From a bacterium 0.1xD8-71 (lineage in GTDB: Bacteria > Bacillota > Clostridia > Lachnospirales > Lachnospiraceae), in NCBI GenBank assembly GCA_003612405.1, contig RAYR01000022.1:19710-83709 (forward strand): 64,000 bases of DNA, read 5' to 3'. The notes beneath the pieces were generated by a model. That model saw only the letters and a program-made list of their open reading frames with translations, was not told where the DNA came from and did no database searches. The position numbers were made by a program, and so were the translations under genes. This document shows, one piece after another, positions 27,250-38,115 of the stretch (positions are counted from its first letter, which is position 1; each line of letters opens with the position of its first letter).

Positions 27250-29913
27250 ATGCTTTCAATGAGGATTGATAAAGAAGACGCCATGGACGGTATATATAAC
27301 AGGATTATTGAAACGGAAGTATTAAAGAAATTACAGGATAAGTTCTGTGATATGGCAGGAATATATGCGATGTGTCTGGACGATGAGGGGGCCATACTTG
27401 CAAATATGTCGGGACCCCAGGCAGATAAGGAACGTCTGAAATCTGTTGTGTCAAGAGAACGTCTGGATTCCCTGTACAACAGGGTAACAGGGAGCAGTCT
27501 GGAAGAACAGGCTGTGGAAGATACGGAGAATGATGCCATAAAATATGCGGTTGTCTGCATCAAGGATCAGGGCAGGCCAGTCATCACCTGGTTGGTCTGC
27601 GTCCTGTTGTCGGACGCTGATTCTGAGGAAGGACGGTGCCTGGCTGCGGAATTTACCCGTCAGACCACACTGCCGCGGTTTAATCTGGCACTGGATCTTC
27701 TGCGGGAGACAAGCCGGCAGATTGTGTGCAATAAAGTGTCTGTGGAGAGTGCATGGGCCGAGAGCAGGCGCAGTCAGTTTTCCAGGGAAGAGATGGAAGC
27801 GCTTCTGCGGCGCATGGAGGCCACTACAGAGGTGGTGCAGATGCTGGACAGTGATGCGCCGGTAGAGGAAATCATGCTGGCGGTTCTTGGCATTGTGGGC
27901 AGATATCTTTATCTTGACAATGCCTATTTGTGCAGGATGGAACAGGAGGACGCCGATACCATGGATGTGGTTGCGGAGTGGTGTGGCGACGGTGTGCTTT
28001 CCTCTTTTGACCAGACCAGGAATCAGCCGAGACCGGCTTATCTGTACAGGGATAAACCGCTTGTTATCTCTTCATTTTCCGGCAGAGAAGGATATGAGAA
28101 TGAGATGAAGAAGGCAGGTCTTGCGGCACTCGTGGCAATCCCTGTCACCGTGAAAGACAGGATTAGTCTGTATGCCTGCTTTGGGATGAAAAAGAACAGC
28201 CGCAACTGGGATCTGGAAGAAATCAAGTTTCTCAATGATTCCGTGAAGGTACTGCAAAGCATTTTTACGAAGCGGATGCAGAAAAACTCCCTGGCAGGTT
28301 CCTATGCGGCATTGGAGGAAGTGCTCAACAATGTGGGCAGTTCCATTTATGTCCGGGACAAAGAAAACGGCAGGATTCTGTTTGTGAACAGGAGTCTGCG
28401 GGATGAGTTTCCGGAAGAACTGAAGCAGGATAAGTTTTCTGCCATATTTGAAAGTAATATTCCAAAAGAGCAGGACAGTGGGATTCTGGAAATTTACAGG
28501 GAGGACCGCTCCTGTTGGTATGATCTTTTTTATAAAAATATCACCTGGGTGGATGGCAGCCAGGTGCTGATGTGCTCTATCTATGATGTGACTGAGAAAA
28601 AGATGTATCAGCGTAAGATTGAAAGACAGGCCTACACCGATTTCCTGACAGGACTTAATAACAGGATGTGCTGCGAGAAGGATCTGGCCAGGTATATCGA
28701 TACGGCGCGGACGACGGGCAGTGAGGGCGCTGTACTCTATATGGATCTGGATGATTTTAAACATATCAATGACAGTCTGGGTCATCAGTACGGTGATATT
28801 CTGTTAAAATCCATTGCCCAGGGGATTCAGAAGATACCGGGAATCAGCAGTTTGTGTTATCGTATGGGCGGCGACGAGTTCGTGGTCATAGTACCGCCGG
28901 AGAAATTCAGCGCAACAGAAGAAATTGTGAGAAATATCCGGGCCGTTTTTGATAAGCCCTGGATTCTGAAAGAAGCGGATTACTATTGTACCATGAGTAT
29001 GGGCATCGTGCATTTTCCCACCGAAGGGGCGGAAGTGGAGGATCTGATCAGAAAAGCGGATATTGCCATGTATGAAGCCAAGAAAACCGGTAAAAACCGG
29101 GTGGCGGTCTACACGGATACGATTCAGTCAGACTCCAACAAACGTCTTGATATGGAGAAAAACATGCGGGAAGCCGCAGTCAATGATTATCAGGAATTTG
29201 AAGTGTATTATCAACCGATTATAAATATCCAGGAGAATAATAAATGTACCGGAGCCGAAGCATTGATCCGCTGGAACAGTGAGAAGATGGGCTTTATGTC
29301 CCCGGTGGATTTCATTCCCCTGGCGGAATATCTGGGTCTGATCAATCCCATTGGCAGTCATGTGCTGCGGGAGGCATGCAAAGCCTGTAAAGACTGGAAT
29401 GACCGCGGCCATCCGGAGTACAAGATCAATGTGAATCTTTCCGTGGTGCAGCTTTTGCAGGCGGATGTGGTGGATATCATAGCAAAGACGGTGAAGGAGA
29501 GCGGCATCAATCCCCGGAATCTGACGCTGGAAGTGACGGAGGGACTTGCCATCAATGATCTGCGGCGTATGAAAAAGATTCTTGGACGGATTAAAAAGAT
29601 TGGCGTGCGCATTGCACTGGATGATTTTGGGACAGGGTACTCTTCTTTGAGCCATATCAGGGAACTGCCTTTTGATGTGATCAAGGTGGACCAGTCCTTT
29701 GTGAAAGATCTGGCGGAGGATGCATACTCTAAGTCCTTTATTAGGATGGTTTCGGATCTGGCCGATGCCATCGGCGTGTCCATCTGTGTGGAAGGCATTG
29801 AGACAAAGAAACAGTATAAGGTGTTAGAGGGGATGAAGGTGAGGATGATACAGGGCTATTATTTTGATAAGCCTATGCCTCAGGAAGAATTTGAGAAGAA
29901 GTATGTAAATTAA
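27250..29913 (+). CDS. Cyclic-di-GMP turnover protein: PocR-like, GAF, GGDEF and EAL domains
   Basis: An 887-residue soluble protein with no membrane segment. Order: a PocR-like ligand-binding domain (about 12-140, LQDKFCDMAGIYAMCLDDEG), a GAF domain (about 190-340), a short PAS-like part (350-450), GGDEF (about 460-620) with intact MGGDEF motif, and EAL (about 635-880) with intact EALIRW and DDFGTGYSSL. Both catalytic motifs are complete, so it could make or break c-di-GMP. The RxxD inhibitory site normally five residues before GGDEF is absent. It sits 36 bases after guaB and may be co-transcribed. Input ligand unknown. Confidence 0.9.
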   Translation: MLSMRIDKEDAMDGIYNRIIETEVLKKLQDKFCDMAGIYAMCLDDEGAILANMSGPQADKERLKSVVSRERLDSLYNRVTGSSLEEQAVEDTENDAIKYAVVCIKDQGRPVITWLVCVLLSDADSEEGRCLAAEFTRQTTLPRFNLALDLLRETSRQIVCNKVSVESAWAESRRSQFSREEMEALLRRMEATTEVVQMLDSDAPVEEIMLAVLGIVGRYLYLDNAYLCRMEQEDADTMDVVAEWCGDGVLSSFDQTRNQPRPAYLYRDKPLVISSFSGREGYENEMKKAGLAALVAIPVTVKDRISLYACFGMKKNSRNWDLEEIKFLNDSVKVLQSIFTKRMQKNSLAGSYAALEEVLNNVGSSIYVRDKENGRILFVNRSLRDEFPEELKQDKFSAIFESNIPKEQDSGILEIYREDRSCWYDLFYKNITWVDGSQVLMCSIYDVTEKKMYQRKIERQAYTDFLTGLNNRMCCEKDLARYIDTARTTGSEGAVLYMDLDDFKHINDSLGHQYGDILLKSIAQGIQKIPGISSLCYRMGGDEFVVIVPPEKFSATEEIVRNIRAVFDKPWILKEADYYCTMSMGIVHFPTEGAEVEDLIRKADIAMYEAKKTGKNRVAVYTDTIQSDSNKRLDMEKNMREAAVNDYQEFEVYYQPIINIQENNKCTGAEALIRWNSEKMGFMSPVDFIPLAEYLGLINPIGSHVLREACKACKDWNDRGHPEYKINVNLSVVQLLQADVVDIIAKTVKESGINPRNLTLEVTEGLAINDLRRMKKILGRIKKIGVRIALDDFGTGYSSLSHIRELPFDVIKVDQSFVKDLAEDAYSKSFIRMVSDLADAIGVSICVEGIETKKQYKVLEGMKVRMIQGYYFDKPMPQEEFEKKYVN

Positions 29914-29931
29914 AAGTTTGATTCGTCTATG

Positions 29932-30072
29932 AGGGGACCGCAGGCAGACGGATTCTCCGTCACCGCGCTTTCGCTCCGTTCACAGCACAGCAGACGCTAA
30001 GCTCGAAAAGACCTCGCTAAGCGCTGGTGCTGTTCAAGGGGTTCCTTGAGAATCGGTCTGTCCGCGGCCCCT
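29932..30072. ncRNA. Structured intergenic element B (same family as element A)
   Basis: A 141-base near-palindrome between the GGDEF/EAL gene and the IMP cyclohydrolase gene. The outer arms pair AGGGG.CCGC..GCAGAC..GATTCTC with GAGAATCGGTCTG.CCGCGGCCCCT; the inner arms pair CAGCAC..CGCT with AGCG.GGTGCTG. The 5' bulge GCGCTTTCGCTCC (29965-29977) and the apical pieces GCTCGAAAA and ACCTCGC (30001-30017) match element A almost base for base, while stems differ. TTTCG (29969-29973) can pair with CGAAA (30004-30008). Strand unknown. Confidence 0.6.
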
Positions 30073-30124
30073 TTGCTAGCCATATATTTAGAGAAATATT
30101 ATACATGATATGAGGAGGAAGAAG

Positions 30125-30841
30125 ATGAACAAAATTTCATTGGCGGGGGAACTTGCAGGGAACGCTTATCCGGGTCGGGGAATTGTGATCGGGAAATCAG
30201 CGGACGAAAAGTATGCCGTTATGGCATACTTTATCATGGGCAGGAGCAGTAACAGCAGGAACCGGGTGTTTGTGGAAGATGGAGAGGGAATCAGAACGCA
30301 GGCTTTTGATCCATCCAAACTGGAAGATCCCAGTCTGATCATCTATGCGCCGGTACGGGTACTGGGCAATAAGACTATTGTGACCAATGGCGACCAGACA
30401 GATACGATTTATGAATTGATGGATAAGCAGCAGACCTTCGAGCAGGCACTGCGCACCAGGACCTTCGAGCCGGACGGGCCTAATTATACACCCCGTATTT
30501 CAGGGATCCTGCATATTGAAAACGGCGGCTATAACTATGCCATGTCCATCTTAAAGAGTGATCAGGGTGATTCTTCCTCCTGTAACCGCTTTACCTTTGC
30601 CTATGAGAATCCAAAAGCCGGTGAGGGACGGTTTATCCATACCTATATGGGCGATGGCAATCCGCTTCCCAGTTTCGAGGGAGAGCCTAAGCTTGTGGAG
30701 ATTGCGGGAGATATCGACAGCTTTGCGAAGAATGTCTGGGAAAATCTGAATGAAGAGAATAAGGTTTCTCTCTTCGTGCGGTATATTGAGATTGCCACCG
30801 GAGAATATGAGACCAGAATCTTTAATAAAAATGTAAAATAA
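30125..30841 (+). CDS. purO: IMP cyclohydrolase, PurO-like
   Basis: Closes the ring of FAICAR to IMP. The 238-residue protein belongs to the PurO family first known from archaea and not to the MGS-type cyclohydrolase domain of bacterial PurH; patterns seen are YPGRGIVIGKSADEKY, FIMGRSSNSRNRVF and PNYTPRISGI. The start at 30125 follows AGGAGG at six bases; an ATG at 30110 overlaps that site. The stand-alone AICAR transformylase follows 36 bases later, so the two together replace PurH. Confidence 0.88.
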   Translation: MNKISLAGELAGNAYPGRGIVIGKSADEKYAVMAYFIMGRSSNSRNRVFVEDGEGIRTQAFDPSKLEDPSLIIYAPVRVLGNKTIVTNGDQTDTIYELMDKQQTFEQALRTRTFEPDGPNYTPRISGILHIENGGYNYAMSILKSDQGDSSSCNRFTFAYENPKAGEGRFIHTYMGDGNPLPSFEGEPKLVEIAGDIDSFAKNVWENLNEENKVSLFVRYIEIATGEYETRIFNKNVK

Positions 30842-30877
30842 GAATATAGTTTAATTGGGAAAGGATTGATATAGAGT

Positions 30878-32059
30878 ATGAATGAATTAGAATTGAAATA
30901 CGGCTGCAACCCCAATCAGAAGCCTTCCAGAATCTATATGGAAGACGGCGGCGAACTGCCGATCAGGGTATTGAACGGCAGGCCCGGATATATTAATTTC
31001 CTGGATGCCTTTAACGGATGGCAGCTGGTGCGGGAATTAAAGCTGGCCACAGGTCTTCCGGCGGCGGCCTCCTTTAAGCATGTATCTCCCGCGGGGGCAG
31101 CAGTGGGACTTCCCCTGTCTGAGGTGGAGCGTAAGATTTACTGGGTGGATGATCTGGATATGGAGTTTACGCCTCTGGCAAACGCTTATGCAAGAGCCCG
31201 CGGCGCAGACCGTATGAGCTCCTTTGGAGATTTTATCTCCCTGTCTGACGTCTGTGATGCAGCTACGGCCAAGATTATCAAGAGAGAGGTGTCTGACGGT
31301 GTGATTGCCCCGGGGTATGAACCGGAGGCGTTGGAGATTTTGAAGGCCAAGAAGAAGGGCAACTATAACGTGATTGAGATTGACGCCTCCTATGTGCCGG
31401 CACCCACGGAAGTAAAACAGGTTTACGGGATCAGCTTTGAGCAGGGCAGGAATGAACTGAAGATAGACGAGCATTTCTTTGACCAGATTGTGACCCGGGC
31501 GAAGGATCTGCCCGAACAGGCGAAGATTGATCTGGCCATTGCCATGATTACTCTGAAATATACACAGTCTAACTCCGTATGTTATGTGAAAGGCGGACAG
31601 GCAATCGGTATCGGTGCCGGGCAGCAGTCCAGGATTCATTGTACCAGACTGGCAGGATCCAAGGCGGATAACTGGTTCTTACGGCAGTCACCGAAGGTGC
31701 TTGGCTTAAAGTTTGCAGACGGTATCGGTCGGGCCGACAGGGATAATGCCATTGATCTCTATATCGGAGAGGACTATATGGATGTGCTGGCAGAGGGGGT
31801 GTGGCAGCAGACCTTTAAAGTAAAACCGGAAGTATTTACCAGGGAAGAGAAGCGGGCATGGCTTGATCAGATGACAGAGGTTGCCCTGGGATCGGATGCG
31901 TTCTTCCCCTTTGGCGACAATATTGAAAGAGCCCACAGAAGCGGCGTGAAATATGTGGCGCAGCCGGGCGGTTCCGTACGGGATGATAACGTGATCGAGA
32001 CCTGCGATAAGTACGGCATGACCATGTGCTTTACGGGAATCCGGTTATTCCACCACTAA
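30878..32059 (+). CDS. Stand-alone AICAR transformylase
   Basis: Formylates AICAR to FAICAR with 10-formyl-tetrahydrofolate. At 393 residues it contains only the transformylase part of PurH: KHVSPAGAAVG (the KHxNPxG-type active-site loop) and SNSVCYVKGGQAIGIGAGQQSR (conserved C-terminal half), with no N-terminal MGS/cyclohydrolase domain. The missing activity is supplied by the adjacent PurO-like gene. AAAGGATTG precedes the ATG. The length fits the short clostridial form. Confidence 0.9.
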   Translation: MNELELKYGCNPNQKPSRIYMEDGGELPIRVLNGRPGYINFLDAFNGWQLVRELKLATGLPAAASFKHVSPAGAAVGLPLSEVERKIYWVDDLDMEFTPLANAYARARGADRMSSFGDFISLSDVCDAATAKIIKREVSDGVIAPGYEPEALEILKAKKKGNYNVIEIDASYVPAPTEVKQVYGISFEQGRNELKIDEHFFDQIVTRAKDLPEQAKIDLAIAMITLKYTQSNSVCYVKGGQAIGIGAGQQSRIHCTRLAGSKADNWFLRQSPKVLGLKFADGIGRADRDNAIDLYIGEDYMDVLAEGVWQQTFKVKPEVFTREEKRAWLDQMTEVALGSDAFFPFGDNIERAHRSGVKYVAQPGGSVRDDNVIETCDKYGMTMCFTGIRLFHH

Positions 32060-32113
32060 GGAATGATTCCTGTGGACTGCCGGGACAAAAGGCGGCCATA
32101 CAGTTGGGAATTT

Positions 32114-32142
32114 TTGACTTTTTGCGGTGATAGTGGTATGAT
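32114..32142 (+). promoter_or_regulatory. Sigma-A promoter of ptb-buk
   Basis: TTGACT (32114-32119), 17 bases, TATGAT (32137-32142), 63 bases before the ptb start. The spacing and both hexamers are near consensus. Confidence 0.75.
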
Positions 32143-32204
32143 TCTATGGGGAATTTTTATAAAAGATTTTCATGAAAAAATGAGACAAAGGAGCGTGCGG
32201 TAAA

Positions 32205-33125
32205 ATGAGCAAAAGTTTTAATGATCTGTTATCTAAAGTATCTGAGTGCAGTGTTAAAAAAGTAGCTGTGGCTGTGGCCCAGGACAGTGCGGTTTTAGAG
32301 GCCGTAGCGGCGGCAAAAGAGAGAAATATTGCAGATGCGGTTCTGGTAGGTGACGCAGATAAGATTAAAGAGGTGGCTGCTTCGATCAATATGGATTTAA
32401 GCGGCTTTGAGATCATTGATGAGAAAGATGACTATACGGCAGCTTTAAAAGCAGTGGAACTGGTACATACAGGTAAGGCCAATATGTATATGAAAGGTCT
32501 GATTGACACAAAATCATTCTTAAAGAGTGTGCTTGACAAAGAGGTTGGCTTAAGAACCGGCAAGACCTTGTCCCATGTGTGTGTGTTTGAGGTGGAAGGC
32601 GTGGATCACCTGTTGTTCTTATCGGATGTGGCTTTCCTGACCTATCCTTCTCTGGAGGAAAAGGTGCATATCATCGAGAATACGGTAGATGTGTGTCATG
32701 CCTGCGGTATCCCCAATCCCAAGGTAGCTCCGCTTGCGGCAGTGGAAGTGGTGAATCCGAAGATGCCTGTCACAGTGGAGGCAGATGAACTGACAAAGAT
32801 GTGCGAAGAAGGCAAGATTACAGGTTGTGTTGTGGACGGACCGCTTTCCCTGGATCTGGCAATTGATCCGGCGGCGGCCAAGCATAAAGGTGCAGAAGGC
32901 AGAAAGATTGTAGGGGATGCGGATGTCCTTCTTTTCCCGGATATCCATGCAGGCAATCTGGTATACAAATGCCTTGTACATACGGCGAAAGTCAAGAATG
33001 GCAATATTCTGACAGGTACGAAGGCACCGGTCATTCTGACATCCCGTTCCGATGAGTTTGAGACCAAAGTAAATTCCATCGCTTTAGGTGCCGTGATGGC
33101 GGAAGCGATGTCCAAGATGAATTGA
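32205..33125 (+). CDS. ptb: Phosphate butyryltransferase
   Basis: Converts butyryl-CoA to butyryl-phosphate. The 306-residue protein is of the PTA/PTB family: [18 protein letters not shown] at the N-terminus, [20 protein letters not shown], and the C-terminal [16 protein letters not shown] loop typical of Ptb. Phosphotransacetylases look similar, but the butyrate kinase gene 25 bases downstream decides for Ptb. The operon has its own promoter. Confidence 0.9.
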   Translation: MSKSFNDLLSKVSECSVKKVAVAVAQDSAVLEAVAAAKERNIADAVLVGDADKIKEVAASINMDLSGFEIIDEKDDYTAALKAVELVHTGKANMYMKGLIDTKSFLKSVLDKEVGLRTGKTLSHVCVFEVEGVDHLLFLSDVAFLTYPSLEEKVHIIENTVDVCHACGIPNPKVAPLAAVEVVNPKMPVTVEADELTKMCEEGKITGCVVDGPLSLDLAIDPAAAKHKGAEGRKIVGDADVLLFPDIHAGNLVYKCLVHTAKVKNGNILTGTKAPVILTSRSDEFETKVNSIALGAVMAEAMSKMN

Positions 33126-33150
33126 TTCCATAGAACAGGAGGACAAGAAT

Positions 33151-34218
33151 ATGGCAATTAAGAGTTTGATTATTAATCCCGGTTCCACATCCACCAAGAT
33201 CGGTGTGTTTGAGGACGAGACCTTATTATTTGAAGAGACACTGCGTCATTCCACAGAGGAGATTGCGCAGTACGAGAAGATTGTGGATCAGAAGGACTTC
33301 CGCAGAAACATTATTGAGAATCTGTTGAAGGAGAAGAATTTCGATATCAATTCCCTTGACATGGTAGTGGGCCGCGGCGGCATGTTAAAGCCGATTCCGG
33401 GCGGTACCTATGCAGTAACGGATGATTTGTTAGAAGATTTAAAGATTGGTGTGCAGGGGCCTCATGCTTCTAACCTGGGCGGCATCCTGGCCAGAGAGAT
33501 CGGTGATTCCATCGGGAAACCTTCTTATATTGTGGATCCCGTGGTAGTGGACGAACTGGAGCCCATATCCAGATATTCCGGCGTGCCGGAACTCCCCAGG
33601 ACCAGCGTGTTCCATGCCCTGAATCAGAAGGCTGTGGCAAAGCGTTATGCGAAGGAGAGCGGCAAGGCTTATGATACCCTGAACCTGATCGTGGTTCATA
33701 TGGGCGGCGGTGTGTCCGTGGGCGCTCATAAGATGGGCAGAGTAATTGATGTGTTCAATGCCCTTGACGGCGACGGTGCTTTTTCACCGGAGAGAGCCGG
33801 GGCAGTACCCAGCGGCGCATTGATTAAGATGTGTTATTCCGGCAAGTATACCCAGCAGGAAGTCTATAAGAAGTTTGTAGGCGGCGGCGGGTTCAATGCT
33901 TACTGCGGCACCAACGATATGAGAGATGTGCAGAAAATGGTAGATAATGGGGATAAGAAAGCGGAAGAAGTAAGAGAAGCTTTCATTATGCAGGTGGCGA
34001 AGGATATCGGTTCCATGGCCTGCGTCCTGAACGGTAAGGTGGACCAGATCATTATGACCGGCGGTATTGCTTACGACAAGGTTGTGACGGCAGGATTGAA
34101 AGAGAGAACCGGCTGGATTGCGCCTGTCACCATTTATCCCGGAGAGGACGAGCTGATGGCTCTTGTACAGGGCGGTTTAAGAGTGTTGAATGGCGAAGAG
34201 AAGCCGATGACATACTAA
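33151..34218 (+). CDS. buk: Butyrate kinase
   Basis: Converts butyryl-phosphate to butyrate with formation of ATP, the last step of butyrate fermentation by the kinase route. The 355-residue protein belongs to the ASKHA fold: [17 protein letters not shown] (phosphate 1 loop), [14 protein letters not shown] (phosphate 2) and [10 protein letters not shown] (adenosine motif). The Buk-type C-terminus ([14 protein letters not shown]) separates it from acetate kinase. AGGAGGA precedes the ATG. Confidence 0.95.
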   Translation: MAIKSLIINPGSTSTKIGVFEDETLLFEETLRHSTEEIAQYEKIVDQKDFRRNIIENLLKEKNFDINSLDMVVGRGGMLKPIPGGTYAVTDDLLEDLKIGVQGPHASNLGGILAREIGDSIGKPSYIVDPVVVDELEPISRYSGVPELPRTSVFHALNQKAVAKRYAKESGKAYDTLNLIVVHMGGGVSVGAHKMGRVIDVFNALDGDGAFSPERAGAVPSGALIKMCYSGKYTQQEVYKKFVGGGGFNAYCGTNDMRDVQKMVDNGDKKAEEVREAFIMQVAKDIGSMACVLNGKVDQIIMTGGIAYDKVVTAGLKERTGWIAPVTIYPGEDELMALVQGGLRVLNGEEKPMTY

Positions 34219-34264
34219 AAATATGGAATCTCGAATTGATTTAATTTAGGGAAATGAGGAAACC

Positions 34265-36829
34265 ATGAGTGTAGCACAGAAATTATTTGGAACACATAGT
34301 GAGCGGGAAATCAGACGGATTAACGGTCTGGTGGATAGGATTGAAGAATTACGTCCCACTATGATGGAAATGTCTGACGAGCAGTTATGTGACAAGACAA
34401 AGGAATTTAAGAAAAGACTGACACAGGGGGAGACTTTGGACGACCTCTTGCCGGAGGCATATGCCACGGTCAGGGAGGCGGCCAGAAGAATCCTCAACAC
34501 AGAGCACTACAGGGTACAGCTTATCGGCGGTATCGTTCTCCATCAGGGGCGTATCGCGGAGATGCGTACCGGTGAAGGTAAGACACAGACCTGTCTTCTG
34601 CCGGCGTATTTAAATGCTCTGGAAGGCAGAGGTGTGCATGTAGTCACAGTCAATGATTATCTGGCAAAGCGTGATGCGGAGTGGATGGGACAGGTCCATG
34701 AATTTCTGGGCTTAAAAGTGGGTGTTGTCCTGAATGATATGAAGCCCGAGGAGCGCAGAGAGGCATATAACTGCGATATCACCTATGTGACCAATAATGA
34801 ACTGGGCTTTGATTATCTGCGGGATAACATGGTGATTTATAAGGAACAGCTTGTATTGCGGGAGCTGCATTATGCAGTCATTGATGAGGTGGACTCCGTG
34901 CTGATTGACGAAGCGCGGACCCCTCTGATCATATCCGGGCAGAGCGGCAAGTCTACGAAGCTCTATGAGGCCTGTGATATTCTGGCAAGACAGCTTACCC
35001 GCGGGGCCGATATGGAAGAACTTTCCAAGATGGATGCCATTATGGGTGTGGAGCGCGAGGAGACCGGGGACTTTATCGTCAATGAGAAAGACAAAGTGGT
35101 GAATCTGACAGCTCAGGGCGTGACGAAGGTGGAGCGCTTCTTCCAGATAGAAAATCTGGCGGATCCGGACAACCTGGAGATTCAGCACAATATTATTCTG
35201 GCACTGCGGGCACACAATCTGATGTTCCGTGACCAGGATTATGTGGTGAAGGATGATCAAGTTCTGATTGTGGATGAGTTTACCGGACGTATTATGCCGG
35301 GACGGCGTTATTCCGACGGCCTGCATCAGGCCATTGAGGCCAAGGAACATGTGAAGGTGAAACGGGAGAGTAAGACCCTTGCCTCCATCACGTTCCAGAA
35401 TTTCTTTAATAAATTTGAGAAGAAAGCCGGCATGACCGGTACGGCGCTGACGGAGGAAAAGGAGTTCCGTGACATCTATGGTATGGATGTTGTGGCAATT
35501 CCCACCAATAAGCCTGTGGCCCGTATCGACAGACAGGATGCCGTATATAAGACCAAAAAAGAAAAACTGAAAGCGATTTTACATGCCGTGCAGGAGGCAC
35601 ATGCCAAAGGACAGCCAATCCTGGTGGGCACTATCAATATCGACGCCTCGGAGGAGCTCAGCGGTATTTTAAAGCGCAACGGTATCGAGCATAAGGTGCT
35701 GAACGCGAAATTCCATGAGATGGAGGCGGAAATTGTAGCCGATGCCGGTATCCATGGTGCTGTGACAATTGCCACCAACATGGCAGGCCGTGGTACGGAT
35801 ATCAAACTGGATGATGAGGCCAGAGCGGCAGGCGGCCTGTTGATTATCGGTACGGAGCGTCATGAATCCAGACGTATTGATAATCAGCTGCGTGGTCGAA
35901 GCGGCCGTCAGGGAGATCCTGGTGAGTCCCGTTTCTATATCTCTCTGGAAGACGATCTGATGCGGCTCTTTGGTTCCGACAGGATGATGGCCATGTTCAA
36001 TGCATTGGGTATCCCGGAAGGACAGGAGATTGAACACTCTGCACTGACCAAGGCCATTGAGAAGGCACAGAAGAAGATTGAGAACAATAATTTCGGTATC
36101 AGAAAGAGCCTGCTAGAATACGATCAGGTGATGAATGAGCAGAGAGAAATCATCTATGAGGAGAGAAGGCGTGTACTGGACGGCGAGAGTATGCGGGATG
36201 CCATCTATAAGATGATTACGGATATCACGGAGAACTGTGTGGATATCTGCATTGGGGATGATACGGATTTTGAGGATTGGGATTACAATGAGTTAAATAC
36301 CCTGCTCCTTCCTACCATTCCTTTACAGCCCATAAATGCTTCGCGTGTCTTAAAGCCTAAAAAGAACAGTCTGAAACAGCAGTTAAAAGAAGAGGCTGTA
36401 AAGCTGTATGAGAGCAAGGAAGCGGAGTTCCCGGAGCCGGAGGCTATCCGTGAGATTGAGCGTGTGATTCTGCTGAAGGTAATTGACAGAAAGTGGATGG
36501 ATCATATTGACGATATGGATCAGCTCCGTCAGGGCGCCGGTTTACAGGCATACGGTCAGAAAGATCCACTGGTGGAATATAAGTTAAACGGTTATGAGAT
36601 GTTCGATGACATGACACAGAACATCAAAGAAGAGACCGTAAGGAATCTCTTCCGTGTGCGGATTGAGCAGAAGGTAGAGAGAGAGCAGGTGGCCAAAGTG
36701 ACTGGCACCAACAAGGATGATACCTTGCAGAAGGGCCCGGTAAAACGTATGGAGGCCAAGGTATATCCCAATGATCCCTGCCCCTGCGGAAGCGGGAAGA
36801 AGTATAAGCAGTGCTGCGGGAGAAAATGA
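34265..36829 (+). CDS. secA: Preprotein translocase ATPase SecA
   Basis: The motor that drives unfolded preproteins through SecYEG. The 854-residue chain has Walker A in [16 protein letters not shown] (near 102), the [19 protein letters not shown] segment with Walker B, the motif-VI region [22 protein letters not shown], helical scaffold and wing, and a C-terminal SEC-C zinc motif [13 protein letters not shown]. All expected parts are present. GGAAATGAGGAAACC precedes the ATG. prfB follows after two strong hairpins. Confidence 0.97.
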   Translation: MSVAQKLFGTHSEREIRRINGLVDRIEELRPTMMEMSDEQLCDKTKEFKKRLTQGETLDDLLPEAYATVREAARRILNTEHYRVQLIGGIVLHQGRIAEMRTGEGKTQTCLLPAYLNALEGRGVHVVTVNDYLAKRDAEWMGQVHEFLGLKVGVVLNDMKPEERREAYNCDITYVTNNELGFDYLRDNMVIYKEQLVLRELHYAVIDEVDSVLIDEARTPLIISGQSGKSTKLYEACDILARQLTRGADMEELSKMDAIMGVEREETGDFIVNEKDKVVNLTAQGVTKVERFFQIENLADPDNLEIQHNIILALRAHNLMFRDQDYVVKDDQVLIVDEFTGRIMPGRRYSDGLHQAIEAKEHVKVKRESKTLASITFQNFFNKFEKKAGMTGTALTEEKEFRDIYGMDVVAIPTNKPVARIDRQDAVYKTKKEKLKAILHAVQEAHAKGQPILVGTINIDASEELSGILKRNGIEHKVLNAKFHEMEAEIVADAGIHGAVTIATNMAGRGTDIKLDDEARAAGGLLIIGTERHESRRIDNQLRGRSGRQGDPGESRFYISLEDDLMRLFGSDRMMAMFNALGIPEGQEIEHSALTKAIEKAQKKIENNNFGIRKSLLEYDQVMNEQREIIYEERRRVLDGESMRDAIYKMITDITENCVDICIGDDTDFEDWDYNELNTLLLPTIPLQPINASRVLKPKKNSLKQQLKEEAVKLYESKEAEFPEPEAIREIERVILLKVIDRKWMDHIDDMDQLRQGAGLQAYGQKDPLVEYKLNGYEMFDDMTQNIKEETVRNLFRVRIEQKVEREQVAKVTGTNKDDTLQKGPVKRMEAKVYPNDPCPCGSGKKYKQCCGRK

Positions 36830-36832
36830 AGA

Positions 36833-36920
36833 GAAGATGAAGTTACACTAAGGTCATAAAGGACATGACCTAAGTGCAACTATGTCATCTTCGGAAGAAT
36901 GTCGTGGGCGACATTCTTCC
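36833..36920. repeat. Two tandem long hairpins between secA and prfB
   Basis: Hairpin 1 pairs GAAGATGA.AGTTACACT (from 36833) with its partner ending TCATCTTC at 36892; about 24 pairs with a two-base bulge. Hairpin 2 is a perfect 12-base stem GGAAGAATGTCG / CGACATTCTTCC around TGGG (36893-36920). Neither has a T-run, so classic termination is doubtful. They may protect secA mRNA or be dispersed palindromes. Confidence 0.65.
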
Positions 36921-36971
36921 CATGGTGAGTTGAATGTGAATGAAATAATTTATGAAAGAAGGTGACGTTAA

Positions 36972-38076
36972 GTGGTAGAACTGGATAACATGAAATCCGA
37001 GTTATTAAGTTACGAAAGTCCCTTAGCGGAAGTGAGGGATTCACTTTGACCTGGCCGGCAAAGTGAAGCGGATTGAAGAGTTAGAGATGGAGATGCAGGC
37101 TCCGGGCTTCTGGGATGATCCGGAGAAATCCAACCAGAAGATGCGGGAGTCCAAGCAGTTAAAAGATGTGGTGGAGACCATGGACGGCTTGTCCGGTCAG
37201 TATGAGGATATTCTGACATTGATCGAGATGGGCTACGAAGATAACGATCCGGCGATTATTCCGGATATCCAGGAGGAACTGACTTCTTTTAAGGAAACGT
37301 TTGAAAATATCAGAATCAGCACCCTTCTGTCCGGGGAGTATGACAAGAATAATGCGATTCTTAAGTTAAATGCCGGTGCGGGCGGTACGGAAAGCTGTGA
37401 TTGGTGCAGTATGCTCTATCGTATGTACACCAGATGGGCGGAGCGTAAAGGCTATTCCCTGGAAGTGATAGATTATCTGGACGGCGATGAGGCGGGAATC
37501 AAATCCGTGACCTTCCAGATTAACGGGGACAATGCTTACGGTTATCTGAAATCAGAGAAGGGTGTGCACAGACTGGTGCGTATCTCTCCCTTCAATGCCC
37601 AGGGCAAACGGCAGACATCCTTTGTATCCTTGGATGTGATGCCGGATATCAAGGAAGATGTGGATGTGGAAGTAAGAGATGAGGATATCCGTATCGATAC
37701 TTATCGAAGCAGCGGCGCGGGTGGTCAGCATATCAACAAGACCTCCTCCGCAATTCGGATTACCCATTTTCCCACAGGAATCGTGGTTACCTGTCAGAAT
37801 GAGAGGTCCCAGTTCCAGAACAAAGATAAGGCCATGCAGATGTTAAAGGCAAAGCTCTACATGTTAAAGCAGGAAGAAAATGCGGAGAAGTTGTCGGATA
37901 TCCGTGGTGATGTGAAAGAAATCGGCTGGGGCAATCAGATACGCTCTTATGTGATGCAGCCTTACACTATGGTAAAGGATCACCGGACGAATGAAGAGTC
38001 CGGCAATGTGGATGCGGTGATGGATGGGGCAATCGATCCGTTTATCAATGCATATCTGAGGTGGATTAATAATTAA
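36972..38076 (+). CDS. prfB: Peptide chain release factor 2, with programmed +1 frameshift
   Basis: RF2 releases peptides at UGA and UAA. Translation starts at GTG 36972 (VELDNMKSELLSYESPLAEVRDSL) and meets an in-frame TGA at 37047-37049 in the slippery context CTT-TGA-C. A +1 shift there resumes as DLAGKVKRIEELE and gives about 367 residues. An AGGGA element lies just upstream (37035-37039), standing in for the usual AGGGGG stimulator. Downstream, the SPF codon-recognition motif is in VRISPFNAQ and the catalytic GGQ in SSGAGGQHINK. The shift makes RF2 autoregulate its own synthesis. Confidence 0.95.
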
Positions 38077-38080
38077 GCGT

Positions 38081-38115
38081 AAAAAGAGAATTGACAAATA
38101 TCAATTCTCTTTTTT
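38081..38115. terminator. Bidirectional terminator between prfB and the convergent membrane gene
   Basis: AAAAAGAGAATTGA (38081-38094), loop CAAATA, then TCAATTCTCTTTTTT to 38115. It is symmetric, so it serves both strands; the right arm overlaps the end of the minus-strand gene. Confidence 0.9.
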
